A DNA stretch of 11,280 nucleotides, taken from the NCBI GenBank assembly GCA_041662445.1, contig JBAZSL010000026.1:1-11280 (forward strand), given 5' to 3'. The notes beneath the pieces were generated by a model. It saw nothing but the letters and a program-made list of their open reading frames with translations, had not been told where the DNA came from and made no database searches. This stretch comes from UASB124 sp041662445. GTDB lineage: Bacteria > Babelota > Babeliae > Babelales > RVW-14. The translations under genes and the position numbers were made by a program. Shown in pieces: positions 1 through 7,301 of this stretch (position 1 is its first letter; every line of letters begins with the position of its first letter).

Positions 1-777
1 GTTAAGCGCATAAGGTGCATCGGTAAACGTTGCAGGCGCCACTGAAAATGTTGTGTTGATACCAAAATACCAACAGGCTCCTGACGTTATAAAGCTTGGT
101 ACCGGCGACGTATAAATAAATGCTGATGTTCCGGTTATCGCAACATCGTTATGGATAAAGAGTTGCCCGCTAGGAAATAAAAAATCTCCATTTGGCGTAA
201 AAACAACATCATCAAATGCGAGTTTGCTTGTTAGTGCAGCACAGCGAATGGGTGGAAAGGTGAGAGCATGTTGCTGGTTAGTGATGATCATATTAGAAAG
301 TGTCAGCGTCACATTGGTATCAACAAAAATTTGAGAATTTGCTCCGATGATAAGCTTATTACCTTGACCATCAATGATGATATCACCATTAACGTGAATA
401 ATTTTCCCTGAAGGAATTGTCAGATTTCCATCCAAAACAAGTGTATGCCCGTAGCCTTTAACATTCCCGCCAGAACTCAATGTTACGCCTGAATCCAGCA
501 CAAGATCCCTCAGAAGCTTCATCGTTCCCGTTTCGCGTAAATCTATGGCACCTGAAACAGAAAATAAAACATCCATGGTGGCGCAGGCATCGGGAAGAAC
601 CGTAATGCCATTATTCAAACGTACGAAGCCTTGGGCAAGATCATTTTTACGAAACACGTAGCTATTGGCTTGATAGTTGGTTTGATTGCTGGTGAAGATG
701 AGACTTGTTGCAGCGAGTGTGCCGGCCATCACGATGTACGTGAGGACAATGCAGTGAAATAAAAAAATTTTCTTCAT
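1..777 (-). CDS. Secreted beta-helix-like protein, N-terminal 259 residues (tandem paralogue of the next gene; runs off the left edge)
   Basis: Translating the minus strand from the ATG at 777 gives an uninterrupted 259-residue frame to the window edge, so the gene is partial at its 3' end. The start MKKIFLFHCIVLTYIVMAGTL is a typical signal peptide. GGAG at 787-790, 9 nt before the ATG, and AAGG nearer the start are plausible ribosome binding sites. From about residue 27 it aligns throughout with the protein at 805-2871, including the blocks QTNYQAN, YVFRKND, ACATMD, LSSGGN and SGACWYFGINTTFSVAPATF. Repeated short hydrophobic strands with Gly/Asn turns (about residues 95-160) suggest a right-handed beta-helix; this is inference. 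Whether it also carries a WD40 propeller lies outside the window. It begins 27 nt after the upstream paralogue stops, so the two are probably co-transcribed. Function is unknown; surface or secreted location is likely. Confidence 0.85.
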   Translation of the reverse strand, partial: MKKIFLFHCIVLTYIVMAGTLAATSLIFTSNQTNYQANSYVFRKNDLAQGFVRLNNGITVLPDACATMDVLFSVSGAIDLRETGTMKLLRDLVLDSGVTLSSGGNVKGYGHTLVLDGNLTIPSGKIIHVNGDIIIDGQGNKLIIGANSQIFVDTNVTLTLSNMIITNQQHALTFPPIRCAALTSKLAFDDVVFTPNGDFLFPSGQLFIHNDVAITGTSAFIYTSPVPSFITSGACWYFGINTTFSVAPATFTDAPYALN

Positions 778-804
778 TACCTTTTTCTCCGAACTCTCCA
801 CACA

Positions 805-2871
805 CTATGCATTCACATTATCGTAACTCATTCCCCCCGATAAATTTACCTGTGCACCGGACAAGACATTGACGCGAGCATCATAAACGCTACCGCTTAC
901 TCTATCGCCAAAAACAATACTATTGGAAAGAGCTTGAGTTGCAGTACTATTCACATAATCAGACTTATATACCTCAATTTCTTTATGCCCAGCGCTGGGA
1001 GTTTGTCCTCCTATAGCCACATAATTTCCATCTGGCCGCCAGGCGAGTGAATAAACAAATGATCCGAAAGAAATTTGCGCTCCTGGAATAGATATCAATG
1101 TTACGCCATCAAATGTATAAACCCTCACTCCGCTTGTGTTAATGCCTACACCAAAGTAGCATCCACAGGGACTCCAACTAACTGAATAGACACTGTGGCT
1201 ATAAAATGTCCGCGCGCCTGGAATAAGTATTAACGTAGTTCCGTTGAACCTATAAACCTGAACCTCGTAACCACTTGATGGTCCGGAACCTCCGAGTGCC
1301 AAACACCTCCCATCAGGACTCCAGTTAACTGAATTTATTGCTGTGCCATAATCGACCTGTGCACCCGAAATAAGTGTTAATGCTGTTCCGTCAAAACTGT
1401 AGACTTGCGCTTCATAACCGCTCGTTGGTTGCAAACCACCAATCGCCAAATACTTTCCATCAGGGCTCCAACTTACTGAGTAAACAATTGTTCCATAATC
1501 AGCTGACGCAACACTTGTCAACGCCGTACCATTAAACCTATAGACCTGTATTTCAAGACCGCTCGTTGGTGCATTGCCACCGATGGCTAAATATCTCCCA
1601 TCAGGGCTCCAGTTCACAGAGGCCGCAGTGTTGCCATAAGCAGCTGATGCAACACTTGTCAACGATGTGCCATTAAAACTATAGACCTGCGCCGCATTTG
1701 ATGGAATGTTTCCTCCGATCGCCAAATACCGCCCATCGGGACTCCAGTTCACTGAAGAAATAACACCGCTAAGAGTTAATGATGCAACACTTGTCAATGT
1801 TGTACCGTTGAATTTATACACCGAAATTAGTGATGAATTACCACAAACCGCCACATACTGACCATCAGGGCTCCACTGAACGCATTGAACCGCAGTGCTA
1901 TATGTCTGGTTTGCCCGTAAGGTAATCGAGGTCAATGTAAGTGTCGTATCGCTTCTGCATGCAACGTTGTTATCAAACGCAATAGTGCCCTTGGAAAATC
2001 GACAGCCGGTCTGCGTTACTTGTACGCTGCAACCATCAAGATAAAGTATCGAGCTTGCATCGGCCATGCGAATGAAGCTGTCACTTGTATAGGTATTCTT
2101 AAGCGCATAAGGCGCATCAGTAAACGTTGCAGGCGCCACTGAAAATGTTGTGTTGATACCAAAATACCAACAGGCACCTGACGTTATAAAACTTGGTACC
2201 GGCGACGTATAAATAAATGCTGATGTTCCGGTTATCGCAACATCGTTATGAATAAAAAGCTGCCCTTGAGGAAATAAGAAATCTCCATTTGGCGTAAAAA
2301 CAACATCATCAAACGCCAGCTTACTCGTCAGTGCCGCACAACGAATGGGTGGAAACGTTGACGCATGTTGCTGGTTAGTGATGGTCATATTGCAAAGTGT
2401 CAATGTCACATTGGTATCAACAATAATTTGAGCATTGGCACCAATGGTAAGATTATATCCACGCGCATCGATAATAGTGTCGCCATTAATATGCAAAATT
2501 TTATTCGCAGGAACAGTCAGGTCACCACCAAGAATAAGTCTATGGCCACGACCATTAATATTACCGCCAGAACTCAATGTCACGCCGGCATCAAGTTGAA
2601 GTTCACTCAGAAGTTGGATAGTGCCCGTCTCACGCAGATCAATAACACCTGAAACAGAAAAGAGAAGATCCATGGTCGCACACGCAGTAGGAAGTATCGT
2701 AAAGCCACTGTCAATGCGCACAAAACCCTGAGCTATGTCATTTTTACGAAAAACATAATGATTGGCCTGATAATTGGTTTGCGTACTTACGTAAATGAGG
2801 CTTGTTGCGATAAGCGGCGTGATAAACAACAGATGCATGAGTATGCATACAGTCGCGCGAAGTGCTCTCAT
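805..2871 (-). CDS. Secreted protein with beta-helix-like N-terminal region and seven-bladed WD40 beta-propeller (688 aa)
   Basis: The N-terminus (residues 1-23) is a signal peptide. Residues about 70-320 are strand-rich with Gly/Asn turns (LSSGGNINGRGHRLILGGDL, TIIDARGYNLTIGANAQII), resembling a parallel beta-helix; this is inference. Residues about 325-640 carry seven WD40-type units marked by WSPDG or variants at W333, W376, W421, W468, W517, W566 (WSPCG) and W611 (WRPDG), spaced 43-49 residues. Each unit continues with a strand such as YLAIGG and VYxFNGTxLT, as expected for one complete propeller. The last 48 residues (VFGDRVSGSVYDARVNVLSG) return to beta-helix-like sequence. WD40 propellers are generally protein-interaction scaffolds; an exported one suggests interaction with host or surface partners. 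The start has a strong AAGGAG about 7 nt upstream. It lies 30 nt after trxB and 27 nt before its paralogue. No catalytic motif was seen. Confidence 0.9.
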   Translation of the reverse strand: MRALRATVCILMHLLFITPLIATSLIYVSTQTNYQANHYVFRKNDIAQGFVRIDSGFTILPTACATMDLLFSVSGVIDLRETGTIQLLSELQLDAGVTLSSGGNINGRGHRLILGGDLTVPANKILHINGDTIIDARGYNLTIGANAQIIVDTNVTLTLCNMTITNQQHASTFPPIRCAALTSKLAFDDVVFTPNGDFLFPQGQLFIHNDVAITGTSAFIYTSPVPSFITSGACWYFGINTTFSVAPATFTDAPYALKNTYTSDSFIRMADASSILYLDGCSVQVTQTGCRFSKGTIAFDNNVACRSDTTLTLTSITLRANQTYSTAVQCVQWSPDGQYVAVCGNSSLISVYKFNGTTLTSVASLTLSGVISSVNWSPDGRYLAIGGNIPSNAAQVYSFNGTSLTSVASAAYGNTAASVNWSPDGRYLAIGGNAPTSGLEIQVYRFNGTALTSVASADYGTIVYSVSWSPDGKYLAIGGLQPTSGYEAQVYSFDGTALTLISGAQVDYGTAINSVNWSPDGRCLALGGSGPSSGYEVQVYRFNGTTLILIPGARTFYSHSVYSVSWSPCGCYFGVGINTSGVRVYTFDGVTLISIPGAQISFGSFVYSLAWRPDGNYVAIGGQTPSAGHKEIEVYKSDYVNSTATQALSNSIVFGDRVSGSVYDARVNVLSGAQVNLSGGMSYDNVNA

Positions 2872-2901
2872 TACTCTCTCCTTACTCCTCTTTATATCAA
2901 C

Positions 2902-3822
2902 TCACTTTTTCCCCGCAACATACGCCTGGGCATCGAGCGCCGCCATGCAACCAACACCGGACGATGTAATAGCCTGACGATAGCGATAATCTGACACATC
3001 GCCCGCAGCAAAAACGCCATCAACACTCGTCTTGGTGTGATCACGCACAATGAGATAGCCGTAGTTATCCATCGCAAGTTGCCCACGAAAAATGTCGGTA
3101 TTTGGTTTAGTCCCAATGGCCAAAAAAACACCATACGTAGCTATTTTGGTACGTTGTTTGGTTTTCTGATCTTCAACAATGGCATAGGACACATGCTGAC
3201 CATCCCCCCCTATCTCAACAACCGTAGCGTTGGCGATGCACTGCACATTGGGCTGCTGTAAAACTTTGTCTTTAATGGGATCGGTCGCCGTTGGATGATC
3301 AAACATATGCACTAAATAAATTTTGTTGGCGATATGCGATAAATGCTCAGCTTCAGTAACGGCGGTGTTGCCGCCACCAACCATAATGACTTCTTTGCCG
3401 GCATAAAAAGGAGCATCACACGTTGCACACGTCGAAACACCTTTACCCCAATATTCAGATTCACCAGGGCAACTCAATTTCTTTGCCGTCGCACCCGTTG
3501 CAACAATGAGGGCATCAGCTGTTACTTTTTTCCCATCATCGGTCGTAATAACAAAAGGTCGCTGCGTCACATCGAGGTGCGTCACCGATTGTCCAGATAA
3601 AATAGCTCCACATTTTTCCGCCTGTTGGCGTATTTTAATCATTAAATCGGGCCCCTGGATAGAAACTTCTCCCGGCCAATTTTCAACCATGCAGGTGGTC
3701 ATCAGCTGCCCACCTGGAAGCGGCCCTTCAATAATCAGCGGCGTGAAATTTGCTCTACCAGCATAGATACCAGCGGTTAGTCCTGCAGGTCCAGATCCTA
3801 TAATGACTATTTTATGATGCAT
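2902..3822 (-). CDS. trxB: Thioredoxin-disulfide reductase (TrxB), with atypical NADPH-site motif
   Basis: This is a full-length 306-residue low-molecular-weight thioredoxin reductase, a cytoplasmic flavoprotein that passes electrons through FAD and a redox disulfide to thioredoxin. Visible motifs are the FAD-binding GSGPAG (9-14), the redox-active CATC (C132 and C135), a second dinucleotide fold GGGNTA (149-154), ATG (108-110) and the C-terminal FAD motif FAAGDVSDYRYRQAITSSGVG (271-291). The segment that in Escherichia coli TrxB reads HRRDGFRA, whose arginines bind the 2'-phosphate of NADPH, here reads HMFDHPTA (172-179), so the arginines are absent. Electron-donor preference may therefore be altered (inference). 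The start is supported by AAGGAA at 3829-3834, 6 nt before the ATG. No thioredoxin gene is adjacent. It leads a probable operon with the two WD40/beta-helix genes, although a functional link is not obvious. Confidence 0.95.
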   Translation of the reverse strand: MHHKIVIIGSGPAGLTAGIYAGRANFTPLIIEGPLPGGQLMTTCMVENWPGEVSIQGPDLMIKIRQQAEKCGAILSGQSVTHLDVTQRPFVITTDDGKKVTADALIVATGATAKKLSCPGESEYWGKGVSTCATCDAPFYAGKEVIMVGGGNTAVTEAEHLSHIANKIYLVHMFDHPTATDPIKDKVLQQPNVQCIANATVVEIGGDGQHVSYAIVEDQKTKQRTKIATYGVFLAIGTKPNTDIFRGQLAMDNYGYLIVRDHTKTSVDGVFAAGDVSDYRYRQAITSSGVGCMAALDAQAYVAGKK

Positions 3823-3938
3823 AATTTGTTCCTTAGCTGATCAAAAATTATTTTGCTAGTAGTTTAGAGTGACAGAATCTTTGCGTAAAGAGATTGATGA
3901 TATGCGAGATAACTTACGTTAGGTATGCATCGCAGAGA
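3823..3938. other. 116-nt gap upstream of trxB
   Basis: This gap separates the stop of the 701-residue gene from the trxB ATG. It holds the trxB ribosome binding site. It is long enough for a promoter, but I see no convincing paired -35 and -10 boxes and no clear hairpin-plus-T-run terminator. Whether trxB is transcribed separately or by read-through cannot be decided from sequence. Confidence 0.4.
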
Positions 3939-6044
3939 TCAATGCTCATGCAGATACTTCATGAATACCGAATAAGAAGACTCTGGCATCATCGGTTGCT
4001 CAAGCGATGTCCAACCAACCGGCTTTGGCTCAACAAAATGGGAGAAGCGGTTAAACCACAGACCATGATGACGAGCCCCAAGCAGATCAACCCAATTAAA
4101 ATCTTGTTCAGACGTGAGTTTACAAAGCATGAGCACCGTTGAATGTTTGACCGGAATGTTATATTTCTTGAACCACGATTCATGCGCAAAAAATTCACTA
4201 TTGAATGTCAGCAGATGGAGCGGCGCATCAACACGTGCAAGCCCCTTACAAAGGCCCTTATAAAACCATGAAACTTGTAGATTAGGCAGATAACACATCA
4301 ATTGGCACTGAGGAATACGCGAAGCACATTCGGCACGCACATAATTACCGATAGCACGCGCTTCGCGCTCAAGAAAAGCGAAATACGCTTGCGCCTTTCC
4401 CTTCTGCATAAGCATCAGCACTCGATCACGAATGCTCGTATCTTTGGTCATAGGTTCAAACGTACTAAAAGTATCGGCATCAATGGTCATGGTATTTAAA
4501 AAGAGACCTGTTTTTTCACGACAATACATTTCTAAATCAAGCACAACGCCTGAAAGAGAAATCCCATGCGAAATCTCTTGGTCACGCCAAAGTTTCACAA
4601 ATTTTTCCAAGGGCTCCACAATTTCCTGTTGCCAAAATAATCGGTTCAGCGGAACGGGAAGATCACGATAGCCGTTTTCATAAACGTCAATTGGATAGGT
4701 TGCTGGCCGATTGGCATCGTAGAGATTATTGGTAATTTCAAAACCAACCATTATGCGCGGGATTGGGCAGTGGGACGCTACTGCAGCTTCGCTCAATTTT
4801 TTGGTGAAATTTGAAATTCCCATCGTCCATTGTCGTATTATTTTTTCTCGTTGCTCTCGATCAGCCTCTTTTTCGAGATCAAGTCCAACAAGACTGCGCG
4901 CGATCGGACTATAGTACATATGGGGATTAAATGTTATCCACAGAGCATCAAGACCCGATTTAATAATATAATCAATAAGTTTGTCCTGTTGGTCCCTGCG
5001 CTGCACAAGCTCCTCAGCACGTTTAACCTTCGTCTCATCAAAAACAGTAATTTCCATCCATGCCGTCTTTGAACCACGTTCACGCGGCATCCCGGCTGTT
5101 ACAAAACCAAATGAGGTTGCCGAGGAAGGAAGTTCGGGCTGTTTTTTTGAAGAACTGAGCTGCGCCAAACATACAACCTCCCACAGCATGCGCTGCGCCA
5201 TAGCTAGCATCTCTTGCCGAATACCAACATCAATGGGACAGAAACGATAATTTTCTGCAATACCCGCAAAGGTCAAAAGAGAGGTAGTTGAAATCAAAAC
5301 ATGATTTTTGTACAACGGATTGAACCAATACACGCCATATGGCAATGTTTGCCGCACAATTTCTGAACAGGTAGCAGCACGTGGCAATAAAAATAATGAC
5401 TGCGTACGCTGGCTCACTTCGTTTTGAATCTGCTCAATATCGAAATAGGTACCACCATGAGGCATGTGGAGCGTTGTGTGATAGCGCAACGGACGATTCT
5501 CAAGTGCGTTAACAATAAAGGTATTGGTCAGCTGCATAAAATCGTTTACCGAAGGACTGGTGCCTGACATAGTAATCCAGGACATAACCGATTCATTCCA
5601 TGGCAGACGCACCAGACTACAGCCAAGCGCTTGAAAGAGGGGCATCAACATGTCTATGACGTTAGCGTTTGGCTTAAGTCCCAACAGTGATGGGAAAAAG
5701 AGACCAATTAATTTACCTTTAAGCCGTGCATAGTGGCTAAGAGCCCTAACAATCTTTCCCCACAAGTGACTTTGACGATTCCCCGACAAAAATTCCTTGC
5801 CAAAAAGGAAGAACACTGCGTCATTGGAAGCAAGCGCCAGAGGCGCGTCAATAACATTATCAAGCGGTATATAATTCACCTTAAAGCCAACTGAAGCCAA
5901 TATATCAAGCATGGGTTGGTAGAGAAACTGATCGCACTCACTCGTGTCAACAAGCGTTAATGAATTTTTGAGATGTGATGGAGAGAGGGAAAAGAAGAAT
6001 GAGGCGAGCGTGAAGGTAACGATAATCGGAACCGAACGTTTCAT
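3939..6044 (-). CDS. Secreted two-domain protein, TIM-barrel/glycoside-hydrolase-like C-terminal half (701 aa), family not recognised
   Basis: I chose the ATG at 6044 over an in-frame TTG at 6059. The ATG start gives a clean signal peptide (MKRSVPIIVTFTLASFFFSL) and the TTG would lie next to a G-run. Residues about 30-290 form an alpha/beta region with alternating strands and helices (LVDTSECDQFLYQPMLDIL, DAVFFLFGKEF, KLIGLFFPSLLGL), Rossmann or amidotransferase-like at best. Residues about 310-690 show hydrophobic strands in the order expected of a TIM barrel: GLDALWITFNP (364-374), RIMVGFEITN (430-439), LSGVVLDLEMY (497-507), QLMCYLPNLQ (581-590), HLLTFNSEFF (610-619), STVLMLCKL (635-643) and HGLWFNRFSHF (660-670). 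VLDLE (501-505) resembles the end of the GH18 DxxDxDxE motif, keeping only the last D and E (D503, E505). Sugar hydrolysis or binding is inference. It starts 37 nt after the HAD gene, probably in one transcript. It is exported. Confidence 0.85.
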   Translation of the reverse strand: MKRSVPIIVTFTLASFFFSLSPSHLKNSLTLVDTSECDQFLYQPMLDILASVGFKVNYIPLDNVIDAPLALASNDAVFFLFGKEFLSGNRQSHLWGKIVRALSHYARLKGKLIGLFFPSLLGLKPNANVIDMLMPLFQALGCSLVRLPWNESVMSWITMSGTSPSVNDFMQLTNTFIVNALENRPLRYHTTLHMPHGGTYFDIEQIQNEVSQRTQSLFLLPRAATCSEIVRQTLPYGVYWFNPLYKNHVLISTTSLLTFAGIAENYRFCPIDVGIRQEMLAMAQRMLWEVVCLAQLSSSKKQPELPSSATSFGFVTAGMPRERGSKTAWMEITVFDETKVKRAEELVQRRDQQDKLIDYIIKSGLDALWITFNPHMYYSPIARSLVGLDLEKEADREQREKIIRQWTMGISNFTKKLSEAAVASHCPIPRIMVGFEITNNLYDANRPATYPIDVYENGYRDLPVPLNRLFWQQEIVEPLEKFVKLWRDQEISHGISLSGVVLDLEMYCREKTGLFLNTMTIDADTFSTFEPMTKDTSIRDRVLMLMQKGKAQAYFAFLEREARAIGNYVRAECASRIPQCQLMCYLPNLQVSWFYKGLCKGLARVDAPLHLLTFNSEFFAHESWFKKYNIPVKHSTVLMLCKLTSEQDFNWVDLLGARHHGLWFNRFSHFVEPKPVGWTSLEQPMMPESSYSVFMKYLHEH

Positions 6045-6072
6045 TTTGTGCCCCCCCAAATTCCCTTATGAT
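6045..6072 (-). promoter_or_regulatory. Ribosome-binding region with a seven-G run
   Basis: On the minus strand the start of the 701-residue gene is preceded by AAGGGAATTTGGGGGGGCAC, with the G-run at 6051-6057. G-rich sequence 7-13 nt before the ATG at 6044 can serve as the Shine-Dalgarno element. The run lies outside the coding sequence if the ATG is the start, so length changes would alter spacing rather than reading frame. Confidence 0.45.
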
Positions 6073-6081
6073 GGTTCTAGG

Positions 6082-6858
6082 CTAGCCAGCCATCGACACC
6101 GGAGTCAAGGGTTGCACAACTTTTTTTGGGGGATGTATAAGCGCCTTACTTTTTTCATCAAGAACAAATGCCTTTACTTTGGCATCACATGCCGCAAAGC
6201 GCTTGCCTATAAAAGGAATTTTTCGACGAGCAACCGATCGCTCAACACATTTAAGATTTTTTTCTTTGTCATCAACAAAGATTATTTTTTGGGGCTCAAG
6301 GTTAAGTCGATCAAGCACGCGCAATAAAGTTTCTCCCTTGTCGTTGTTACCGCAATAGGTAACGCCTTCAAGAAATTTGACCGGGCCGCAGTTGAGGGTA
6401 AAGTCGGTCCGCACATGACCAACATTAGACCGCGTAAAATCGATGCCGAGATCTTTAAACTGTCGTTTGGTATGCGGAATCATTGGCAGTGAACGCGCTG
6501 AAAGCGCAATAACCGCTAATGATTTTTCACACAAATCATTGATAACTGAAACGCCACACGACTCAACAAGCGTAACCTTGGTATCAGCATGAGCATCAAT
6601 GTAAAAAGGAAGCACTTTGGCAACTGCTTCTTGGTAGCCATATCCATTATTACATGCATGCTCGAACATGGCGCAAAACCATTGATCGGTTGCGCGAACC
6701 TGCTGCGGCTCAAAAATGGTATTATCAATATCCAAAACAACCAAAGTCTGGGCGTTAACATCGTTAATAATGCTTTTAAGCGATGAGATTTCGGTAATTG
6801 CGGCGACTGAGGAAGTAAACACAACAAGGGCCACAAGCATTGATAAGATTTTAGGCAT
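6082..6858 (-). CDS. Exported HAD-superfamily phosphatase-like protein (DUF2608-like, 258 aa)
   Basis: All four HAD signature motifs are visible: motif I DIDNT (43-47, nucleophile D43 and general acid D45), motif II ALSAR (118-122, S120), motif III lysine in NNDKGETL (K174) and motif IV FVDDKEKN (194-201, D196 and D197). The catalytic set for an aspartate-dependent, Mg2+-requiring phosphohydrolase is therefore intact; substrate is unknown. I chose the ATG at 6858 because it opens with a signal peptide (MPKILSMLVALVVFTSSVAA). The longer reading from 6921 would use TTG, and its first codons fall in a TATAAT promoter-like box. The domain arrangement, with a long insert between motifs I and II and a basic C-terminal tail (KRFAACDAKVKAF), fits DUF2608 proteins known from Legionella and other intracellular bacteria (family recall, not searched). 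It is the first gene of the HAD-701aa pair and probably acts in the periplasm or is secreted. Confidence 0.88.
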   Translation of the reverse strand: MPKILSMLVALVVFTSSVAAITEISSLKSIINDVNAQTLVVLDIDNTIFEPQQVRATDQWFCAMFEHACNNGYGYQEAVAKVLPFYIDAHADTKVTLVESCGVSVINDLCEKSLAVIALSARSLPMIPHTKRQFKDLGIDFTRSNVGHVRTDFTLNCGPVKFLEGVTYCGNNDKGETLLRVLDRLNLEPQKIIFVDDKEKNLKCVERSVARRKIPFIGKRFAACDAKVKAFVLDEKSKALIHPPKKVVQPLTPVSMAG

Positions 6859-6910
6859 GACATAACTTTCGGGCAAAGCAAGATAAAAAGCTGGAAGAAT
6901 ACGGGTGCCC

Positions 6911-6916
6911 ATTATA
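6911..6916 (-). promoter_or_regulatory. Candidate -10 box for the HAD gene
   Basis: On the minus strand the bases read TATAAT, a perfect -10 consensus, with TG two bases further upstream (near-extended -10). The expected transcription start near 6904 would give a leader of about 45 nt to the ATG at 6858. No good -35 box sits at 16-18 bp spacing. The same bases also give a plus-strand TATAAT at 6913-6918, so the strand is not certain. Confidence 0.4.
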
Positions 6917-6920
6917 ATCA

Positions 6921-6961
6921 AAACTTGTTATTTTGCTATATGGATCAGAACAAACTTGTTA
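6921..6961. repeat. Direct repeat AAACTTGTTA, 31-bp period
   Basis: AAACTTGTTA occurs exactly at 6921-6930 and again at 6952-6961, about three helical turns apart. The first copy lies in the spacer just upstream of the minus-strand TATAAT and the second sits further upstream, an arrangement compatible with a regulator binding two sites on one DNA face. Chance recurrence in A/T-rich DNA is possible. Confidence 0.4.
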
Positions 6962-7120
6962 CGAAAAACAGTGCAACCATGAAATTTGAGAGATAAGAGC
7001 AGTAAATAAATTTTACTATCATAAATTTATTAAGATTTTTACCAGACGATTTTTGACTTCTTCTATAATTTCTTTGCCGCCCTTGCAGCATCAATTTATC
7101 GGCAACTTTTATCAGCTTGC

Positions 7121-7145
7121 TTATCCCTTTTCCAAAAAGGGATAA
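7121..7145. repeat. 11-bp perfect hairpin
   Basis: TTATCCCTTTT (7121-7131), loop CCA, AAAAGGGATAA (7135-7145). On neither strand is it followed by a proper T-run, so it is not a canonical intrinsic terminator. It may be a leader-RNA stem of the gene at 7302 if transcription starts at the 7064 TATAAT box, or an operator. Confidence 0.5.
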
Positions 7146-7226
7146 TTTGAGACCTTTTGGCATTGAACCGTGCAGAAAGCATTATTCTCCGTTCATTTTT
7201 TGTTATTCTGCTCAACAAAAACTTAA

Positions 7227-7256
7227 TTGGACGGGATCTCGTTTTTTTGTTATTAA
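7227..7256 (+). promoter_or_regulatory. Weak promoter candidate for the gene at 7302
   Basis: TTGGAC (7227-7232) is followed at 18 bp by TATTAA (7251-7256), with TG at 7248-7249 giving an extended -10 form. It would start RNA about 40 nt before the ATG. The match is only partial, and the TATAAT at 7064-7069 is an alternative. Confidence 0.25.
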
Positions 7257-7301
7257 AAAACGCTTCCTTCGTTACAAATAAATACAAAAGGTAAGAATTT
7301 T

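Larger units (their letters stand above)
6859..7301. other. Divergent intergenic region (443 nt)
   Basis: This region lies between the divergent HAD gene and the plus-strand gene at 7302, so it should hold both promoters. It contains a TATAAT box near 6911-6918 (read on either strand, since TTATAA is palindromic), a 10-bp direct repeat at 6921-6930 and 6952-6961, a second plus-strand TATAAT at 7064-7069, a hairpin at 7121-7145 and an A/T hairpin at 7241-7261. Two minus-strand open frames (72 and 63 codons) lie here but lack convincing start signals. Confidence 0.6.

Noticed and set aside
1311..1875. Repeated DNA word resembling CCATCAGGGCTCCA as a possible CRISPR-like array
   Set aside because: The repeats are in frame and encode the WSPDG motif of the WD40 units; spacing varies with blade length and the intervening sequence is coding.
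2365..2994. Short plus-strand open frames opposite the WD40 and trxB genes
   Set aside because: They are antisense shadows of well-supported minus-strand genes, with no start signals or recognisable domains.
6859..6921. Extending the HAD gene to the TTG at 6921
   Set aside because: It would place codons in a TATAAT promoter-like box and bury the signal peptide 21 residues inside the protein; the ATG at 6858 gives a clean exported start.
6945..7287. Two short minus-strand frames (72 and 63 codons) in the divergent intergenic region
   Set aside because: They overlap each other, have no ribosome binding site, are lysine/arginine-rich in a way common to A/T-rich non-coding DNA, and cross the hairpin at 7121-7145.
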